From the NCBI GenBank assembly GCA_964511075.1, contig CAZEDM010000002.1, positions 124,001-188,000 on the forward strand: a stretch of DNA of 64,000 nt, given 5' to 3'. Position numbers and translations under genes: made by a program. Below are positions 59,995 to 64,000 of the stretch, piece after piece (positions within the stretch are counted from its first letter, which is position 1; each line of letters begins with the position of its first letter). This DNA comes from CAZEDM01 sp964511075 (GTDB lineage Bacteria; Zixibacteria; MSB-5A5; RBG-16-43-9). The notes below the pieces were generated by a model that did no database searches, was not told the origin of the DNA, and saw only the letters and a list, made by a program, of their open reading frames with translations.

Positions 59995-61085
59995 GGGTTC
60001 AGCTTAAAAATCTGTCCAAGAGATTCCTTTCCCTGCGCGGCGAGACCCGGGCAGTTAACCAGATCGAGCTGGAGATAAAGGACAGGGAGTTTTTCATTCT
60101 TCTGGGTCCAAGCGGCAGCGGGAAATCCACTCTCTTGAACCTGATTGCCGGACTGGAAAAGCCTTCAACCGGCGAGATATGGTTCGATCAGAAGCTGGTA
60201 GCCTCCTCTGCTGAAAAGATATTCCTCACGCCGCGGGAGAGGAACGTGGCTTTCGTGTTTCAGAGTTATGCTTTGTATCCGCATCTGAACGTGTTTGAGA
60301 ATATCGCTTTTCCCTTGAGGGTGCAAAAGCTCCAGGCAGATAAGATAAATCAGGCAGTGAAAAAAGCAGCCGCCACCCTGGAGATCTCCAACCTTCTGCA
60401 GGATAAGCCAGGGGAACTGAGCGGCGGTCAGAGACAGAGGGTTGCCATTGCCCGGGCAATTGTGCGCCAGCCGGCACTGTTTCTTCTGGATGAGCCATTA
60501 TCCAATCTGGATCCGCAGCTGCGGCTTTCCACCAGAAAGGAGTTGAAGGAGCTGCAGCGGAGTCTGGGCATAACTACCATTTATGTAACCCACGACCAGC
60601 TGGAGGCAATGTCCTTGGGGGAGAGGATTGCCCTCTTAAGAAACGGCAGATTAATCCAGGTGGGAACTCCGGATGAGCTGTACGAAAAACCGGCTGATAC
60701 TTTCGTAGCTTCGTTCATCGGCTCACCGGGGATGAATTTGATCGAGACTGATTTTTATGAGGAAAACGGTATTTTCTGGGTTTATGTGGGAAAGGAAAAA
60801 CTGAGGATGCCGGAAGATAAGAATCAAGAGTTCAGAAAATTAAGCTCTAAAAAATGTATATGGGGAATAAGGGCTGAGCATATTAAAGTAAACCTGGTAA
60901 AAGCGGAGCAGAGTTTAAGGGGAAGGATTGATTCTATTGAACCCCTGGGCAGGGATGAGCTGCTATATGTCTCCATAGGCGAGGTGGGGTTTTCTGTTCT
61001 GACGGGTAAGAAAGGTCTGAAAGCCGGGGATACGGTCGAGATTGAGTTTGAGATGGAAAAGGCGCATATATTTGGAATCAAATGA
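59991..61085 (+). CDS. ABC importer ATPase, MalK/UgpC-type
   Basis: 364 residues. Walker A GPSGSGKST, the Q-loop FVFQSYALYPHL, signature LSGGQRQRVAIARAI and Walker B LFLLDEPLSNLD, then the switch His in VTHDQ. The C-terminal 110 residues hold the TOBE-like regulatory domain (WGIRAEHIKVNL). It energises import by the binding protein and two permeases upstream. The ATG at 59991 overlaps the preceding stop; a reading frame starting further upstream would overlap the permease heavily and is rejected. Confidence 0.94.
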   Translation: MRVQLKNLSKRFLSLRGETRAVNQIELEIKDREFFILLGPSGSGKSTLLNLIAGLEKPSTGEIWFDQKLVASSAEKIFLTPRERNVAFVFQSYALYPHLNVFENIAFPLRVQKLQADKINQAVKKAAATLEISNLLQDKPGELSGGQRQRVAIARAIVRQPALFLLDEPLSNLDPQLRLSTRKELKELQRSLGITTIYVTHDQLEAMSLGERIALLRNGRLIQVGTPDELYEKPADTFVASFIGSPGMNLIETDFYEENGIFWVYVGKEKLRMPEDKNQEFRKLSSKKCIWGIRAEHIKVNLVKAEQSLRGRIDSIEPLGRDELLYVSIGEVGFSVLTGKKGLKAGDTVEIEFEMEKAHIFGIK

Positions 61086-61097
61086 TTTTTTATCATA

Positions 61098-61119
61098 GGA
61101 ACAGAACATAGTTCTGTCC
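61098..61119. repeat. near-copy of the GGACAGAAC palindrome
   Basis: GGAACAGAAC / GTTCTGTCC around ATA. It follows the ABC operon and immediately precedes a three-way-junction repeat, as at 54563. Confidence 0.55.
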
Positions 61120-61125
61120 CAAGCT

Positions 61126-61173
61126 GGAGTGCATCAACTTGTTGATGCCCGCAAAAGCAAGCTTTTGCACTCC
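61126..61173. repeat. three-way-junction repeat
   Basis: GGAGT / ACTCC, GCATCAACTTGTTGATGC and GCAAAAGCAAGCTTTTGC with CC at the junction instead of CT. Both copy sets are followed by TGGTGGAA and AGACATC-type sequence, so the element is longer than the junction. The 555-base gap 61086-61640 also holds the sigma-54 promoter and its dyad; the 61260-61350 part is CTCTCC-like and the rest is AT-rich. Confidence 0.85.
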
Positions 61174-61500
61174 CCAAAATGGTGGAAGAGACATCTTGTC
61201 TGTTCATAGAGCTCAGGTCCAGCAAATGGACCCATAGGACAGGATGCCTGAGCCATCAAGTATTCAACTTCTCTCCCGCCTGCGGCGGGATTTCCAACCT
61301 ACCCCTCTCCTTATAAAGTAGAGGGGACTCTCTGCCTCTCTCCATAGGAGAGAAGAGAATTATTTTAAAAAAATTTTCTCACAACACTCTCTTCCCAATT
61401 CCGTATATTATTTGTTAAAATGAGGATGTAATTGATTCCTGTCACTTTTGCATAACTTAAGCCAAAAAAGCATACGAAACTGCAAAATTGACCCAAGTAA

Positions 61501-61513
61501 TGTCACTTTGACA
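61501..61513 (+). promoter_or_regulatory. possible activator-binding dyad upstream of the heat-shock promoter
   Basis: TGTCA-CTT-TGACA is a perfect five-base dyad about 90 bases before the -24 box. A near copy (TGTCACTTTTGCA) lies at 61440-61452, about 61 bases upstream. Two sites of this kind would suit a sigma-54 enhancer-binding protein. Confidence 0.45.
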
Positions 61514-61590
61514 TAAATATAAAAAATCGGAAAATCGAAAATATAAAGATAACTTATTGATAAATAAAAGGTTAAACCGAAAATCAAATT

Positions 61591-61607
61591 TTGGCATTAA
61601 CCTTGCT
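61591..61607 (+). promoter_or_regulatory. sigma-54 (-24/-12) promoter of the hsp20 region
   Basis: TTGGCATTAACCTTGCT has GG and GC exactly 12 bases apart, and matches the TTGGCAC-N5-TTGC pattern at most positions. Transcription would start near 61618, just before the small gene at 61641. An AAGGAGG follows at a proper distance. Confidence 0.6.
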
Positions 61608-61640
61608 TTTAAATATTAACGCAGTAGTAAGGAGGATGTG

Positions 61641-61799
61641 ATGCTCTGCAGGACGATTGAGAACCAGGATAAGAGGGGAGACGAGAAGCTGTTATTTATG
61701 GAGTCAAAGGTTAGGATGGCTCCTCCGCCGGAGGAGGCTGAGTGGGGTCCGGATATTGATGAGGAGGAGACAGAAGATGATATTTTCATGGTGGCATAG
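61641..61799 (+). CDS. small acidic protein (unknown)
   Basis: 52 residues, too short to be listed by most gene callers. AAGGAGGATGTG directly precedes the ATG. The C-terminal half is very acidic (DIDEEETEDDIFMVA) with a Pro-rich middle (MAPPPEEAEW). I recognise no family. It is the first gene after the sigma-54-like promoter and 158 bases before the hsp20 gene, so it may belong to a stress operon. It could be a small cofactor of the heat-shock proteins or a chance ORF; the very strong ribosome binding site favours a real gene. Confidence 0.55.
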   Translation: MLCRTIENQDKRGDEKLLFMESKVRMAPPPEEAEWGPDIDEEETEDDIFMVA

Positions 61800-61957
61800 C
61801 TGGTAAGGAGCAAGAAGTGAGAAGGAAGACATAAGATGGAAAGAGCAGGTATAAGGAAAAGGTAGCGAGGAGTGAGGGAAATAAAAAGAATAAGAGCAAG
61901 ACGAAAAAAAATAAATTAAAAAACAACAACTATTAAACAAAGAAAGGAGTGAGTTGT

Positions 61958-62407
61958 ATGGCTATCATAAGATGGAGACCTTTAAGGGATATGGTCTCGA
62001 TTCAGGACGAGATGAACAAGCTGTTTGATGACTTTTTCGGCAGAACGCCAACCAGATGGTTCCAGCCGGAGGAGGGCCTTTGGACGCCGACCGTGGATGT
62101 GAGCGAGACCAAGGATAATATCGTGCTCAGTGCTGAGATACCGGGACTGAATAAAGAGGACATAAAGCTTTCGGTTCAGGATAACGTTCTCAGCTTGAGC
62201 GGCGAGAAAAAACAGGAGAAGGAGGAGAAGGATGCTAACTATCACAGGCTGGAGAGAAGCTATGGCTCCTTCTGCAGGTCCTTCACCCTTCCGACTCCGG
62301 TTCAGCCGGACAAGGTAAAAGCCAGTTATAAAGACGGAATCCTGAAAGTGACTTTGCCCAAGACAGATGAGGTAAAGCCGAAAGAGATACCGATTAGTAT
62401 CAGCTAA
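61958..62407 (+). CDS. Hsp20/alpha-crystallin small heat-shock protein
   Basis: 149 residues. The alpha-crystallin domain spans about residues 40-135, with TPTVDVSETKDNIVLSAEIPG and the family-typical LSGEKKQE and YGSFCRSFTLP segments. The C-terminal PKEIPISIS holds the I-x-I tail that docks neighbouring subunits. It acts as an ATP-independent holdase. The ATG at 61958 follows AAAGGAG with eight-base spacing; an in-frame GTG nine bases earlier overlaps the Shine-Dalgarno site. Its downstream neighbour is dnaK, a common stress pairing. Confidence 0.92.
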   Translation: MAIIRWRPLRDMVSIQDEMNKLFDDFFGRTPTRWFQPEEGLWTPTVDVSETKDNIVLSAEIPGLNKEDIKLSVQDNVLSLSGEKKQEKEEKDANYHRLERSYGSFCRSFTLPTPVQPDKVKASYKDGILKVTLPKTDEVKPKEIPISIS

Positions 62408-62465
62408 GAGAATGGGTGAAAAGGTGTACCCGGGTTTGAGGGGAATCTGGGTATACTGTTTGGCG

Positions 62466-62500
62466 AGTGACAGGATCCGCCTCAGGCAGATTCTGTCACT
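62466..62500. repeat. AGTGACAG palindrome between hsp20 and dnaK
   Basis: Arms of 16 bases from AGTGACAGGATCCGCC to GGCAGATTCTGTCACT contain two mismatched pairs around TCA. The inner GACAG/CTGTC matches the palindrome families at 54563 and 41327. It may attenuate read-through from hsp20. Confidence 0.6.
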
Positions 62501-62628
62501 AAGGAAGATTTTTCGGGCTCGAGAACAGAATTTACAAAAAGAGTTTTGTTCCCGGATTCGAAAAAAACAGAAAATGAAAAACAGAGCTTGACTTTTTGAA
62601 AAATTTGAATATATAGGAGGAATCAAAA

Positions 62629-64000
62629 ATGGGAAAAATCATAGGCATAGATTTAGGCACAACTAACTCCTGCGTGGTGGTGATGGAGGGGAAAGATCCC
62701 AAGGTCATTCCCAATTCCGAAGGCTCCAGGACCACGCCCTCGGCGGTTGCCTTCACCAAAACCGGAGAAAGACTGGTCGGGCAGGTGGCGAAGAGACAGG
62801 CTATCACCAATCCACAGAATACAGTTTTTTCCATCAAGAGGTTTATGGGGAGGAAATACGCCGAGGTTGGTTCCGAGATCAAGACCGTTCCCTTTAAAAT
62901 CGTTGAGGGTCCTAACAGCGATGTTCGCGTGAAGATCGAGGACAAAGAATATTCTCCTCCGGAGATATCGGCGATGATTCTGCAGAAGATGAGACAGACT
63001 GCGGAGGATTACTTAGGGGAAAAGGTAACCCAGGCAGTTATCACCGTGCCGGCATATTTCAACGATTCACAGCGTCAGGCCACCAAGGATGCAGGCAGGA
63101 TAGCAGGGTTGGAGGTACTGAGGATTATCAACGAGCCGACCGCGGCATCCTTAGCCTACGGGCTGGACAAGAAGAAAAACGAGAAGATTGCGGTTTTCGA
63201 TCTGGGTGGCGGAACTTTCGACATCTCCATCCTCGAGATCGGGGAGGGTGTGTTTGAGGTTCGCTCGACCAACGGTGATACGCATCTGGGCGGGGACGAT
63301 TTCGACAAGAGGGTCATCGACTGGCTGGTTGCGGAGTTCAAGAAACAGGAGGGGATAGATCTGTCCAGAGACCCCATGGCTCTGCAGAGGCTGAAGGAGG
63401 CAGCGGAAAAAGCCAAGATGGAGCTTTCTTCAACTTTGGAGACCACCATTAATCTCCCGTTTATCACCGCGGATGCAAATGGCCCCAAGCATATGAACAT
63501 AACGTTAACCCGCTCCAAACTGGAGCAGTTAGTGGATGATCTGATCGAGAGAACCATAGAGCCGTGCAGAAAAGCTCTGGATGATGCTAAGCTCTCGGTA
63601 AACCAGATAGATGAGGTGGTCCTGGTCGGCGGTATGACCAGAATGCCCAAGGTTCAGGAGACAGTAAAAAAGTTTTTTGAAAAAGAGCCGCATAAAGGAG
63701 TAAATCCGGACGAAGTGGTGGCAGTCGGAGCAGCAATTCAGGGAGCAGTCCTGGGCGGCGAGGTCAAGGACGTATTGCTTCTGGATGTTACACCGCTCTC
63801 TTTAGGAATCGAGACCTTAGGCGGGGTTTTCACCAGGCTGATCGAGAGTAATACCACTATCCCCACCAGAAAAGGGGAGGTATTTACCACGGCAGAGGAC
63901 AGCCAGACCTCAGTGGAGATTCACGTCCTGCAGGGCGAAAGGGAGATGGCTATAGACAACAAGACCATAGGCAGGTTCCACCTGGACGGGCTTCCGCCGG
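62629..64000 (+). CDS. dnaK: molecular chaperone DnaK (Hsp70), 5' part, continues past the window
   Basis: 457 codons are visible; the end is cut by the right edge. Start ATG with AGGAGG just before it. The nucleotide-binding domain is complete: GIDLGTTNSCVVV near the start, FNDSQRQATKDAG, IINEPTAASLAYGLD, FDLGGGTFDIS and a later GGMTRMP in VVLVGGMTRMPKVQ. The beginning of the substrate-binding domain (LGGVFTRLIESNTTIP) follows. It folds proteins with DnaJ and GrpE, which are not visible here. No CIRCE operator was found before it. Confidence 0.97.
   Translation, partial: MGKIIGIDLGTTNSCVVVMEGKDPKVIPNSEGSRTTPSAVAFTKTGERLVGQVAKRQAITNPQNTVFSIKRFMGRKYAEVGSEIKTVPFKIVEGPNSDVRVKIEDKEYSPPEISAMILQKMRQTAEDYLGEKVTQAVITVPAYFNDSQRQATKDAGRIAGLEVLRIINEPTAASLAYGLDKKKNEKIAVFDLGGGTFDISILEIGEGVFEVRSTNGDTHLGGDDFDKRVIDWLVAEFKKQEGIDLSRDPMALQRLKEAAEKAKMELSSTLETTINLPFITADANGPKHMNITLTRSKLEQLVDDLIERTIEPCRKALDDAKLSVNQIDEVVLVGGMTRMPKVQETVKKFFEKEPHKGVNPDEVVAVGAAIQGAVLGGEVKDVLLLDVTPLSLGIETLGGVFTRLIESNTTIPTRKGEVFTTAEDSQTSVEIHVLQGEREMAIDNKTIGRFHLDGLPP

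Noticed and set aside
62588..62615. TTGACT-16-TATATA box pair before dnaK
   Set aside because: The start would lie within the Shine-Dalgarno site of dnaK, leaving no usable leader.
62408..62628. CIRCE operator (HrcA) before dnaK
   Set aside because: No TTAGCACTC-N9-GAGTGCTAA was found; the palindrome there is of the dispersed type.
1..64000. tRNA or rRNA genes
   Set aside because: No TTCGA/TTCAA-type T-loop with matching acceptor stem was recognised between the genes on either strand.

Overview
The window looks like a chromosomal segment of an uncultured FCB-group bacterium, probably close to the candidate phylum Zixibacteria or a similar lineage. This is inferred, not proven. The support is several secreted proteins with a FlgD-like C-terminal sorting domain (YPNPFNP ... 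YNILGQ), paired dockerin-like tails (GDANGDGDVG ... INYLFKGG), a TolB/BamA-type surface protein, and many GAF/TPR signalling proteins. No rRNA, tRNA, CRISPR array or phage module was recognised. The first and last genes (SpoIIE phosphatase, DnaK) are cut by the window edges.

Layout. 0-7 kb: SpoIIE-type phosphatase end, ferritin-like protein, rubredoxin, GTP-type PEP carboxykinase, an array of at least ten different hairpins, an amidohydrolase and an SDR reductase. 7-15 kb: a very large Ser/Thr kinase-ATPase-TPR protein followed by a multi-GAF hybrid histidine kinase. 15-28 kb: envelope and secreted proteins (PDZ protein, M28 and C1 peptidases with dockerin-like tails, two sorting-domain paralogues) plus a GlcF-like iron-sulfur protein. 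28-31 kb: a LarA-like and an Ldh2-like gene. 31-41.5 kb: an accessory region of small or unusual genes separated by dispersed repeats. It holds two attC-like sites bounding a gene cassette, an Abi_C-like protein, an HExxH metalloprotein, the cydAB oxidase genes and a sigma factor operon that looks foreign. 42-52 kb: a GlcD-like flavoprotein, small lipoprotein and membrane genes, and a tight four-gene envelope operon (HEAT protein, metallopeptidase/TolB/BamA-like protein, PQQ propeller lipoprotein, second HEAT-N-like protein). 52-61 kb: another sorting-domain protein, a lipoprotein, an MscS-type channel and a complete MalEFGK-type ABC importer. 61.5-64 kb: a predicted sigma-54 promoter, a small acidic protein, Hsp20 and DnaK.

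How the genes fit together. The core genes suggest a heterotroph that degrades protein outside the cell, handles 2-hydroxy acids (LarA-like, Ldh2-like, GlcD-like, GlcF-like), runs gluconeogenesis through PEPCK, and respires at low oxygen with cytochrome bd, with ferritin-like protein and rubredoxin as likely oxidative-stress partners. The most unusual non-coding content is the set of structured repeat families. One forms a predicted three-way junction whose helices differ between copies by compensatory changes. Another is a palindrome family whose stem sequence changes while complementarity is kept, with one copy inside a coding sequence. The strongest candidate for a little-described system is the integron-cassette-like block at about 31-35 kb.
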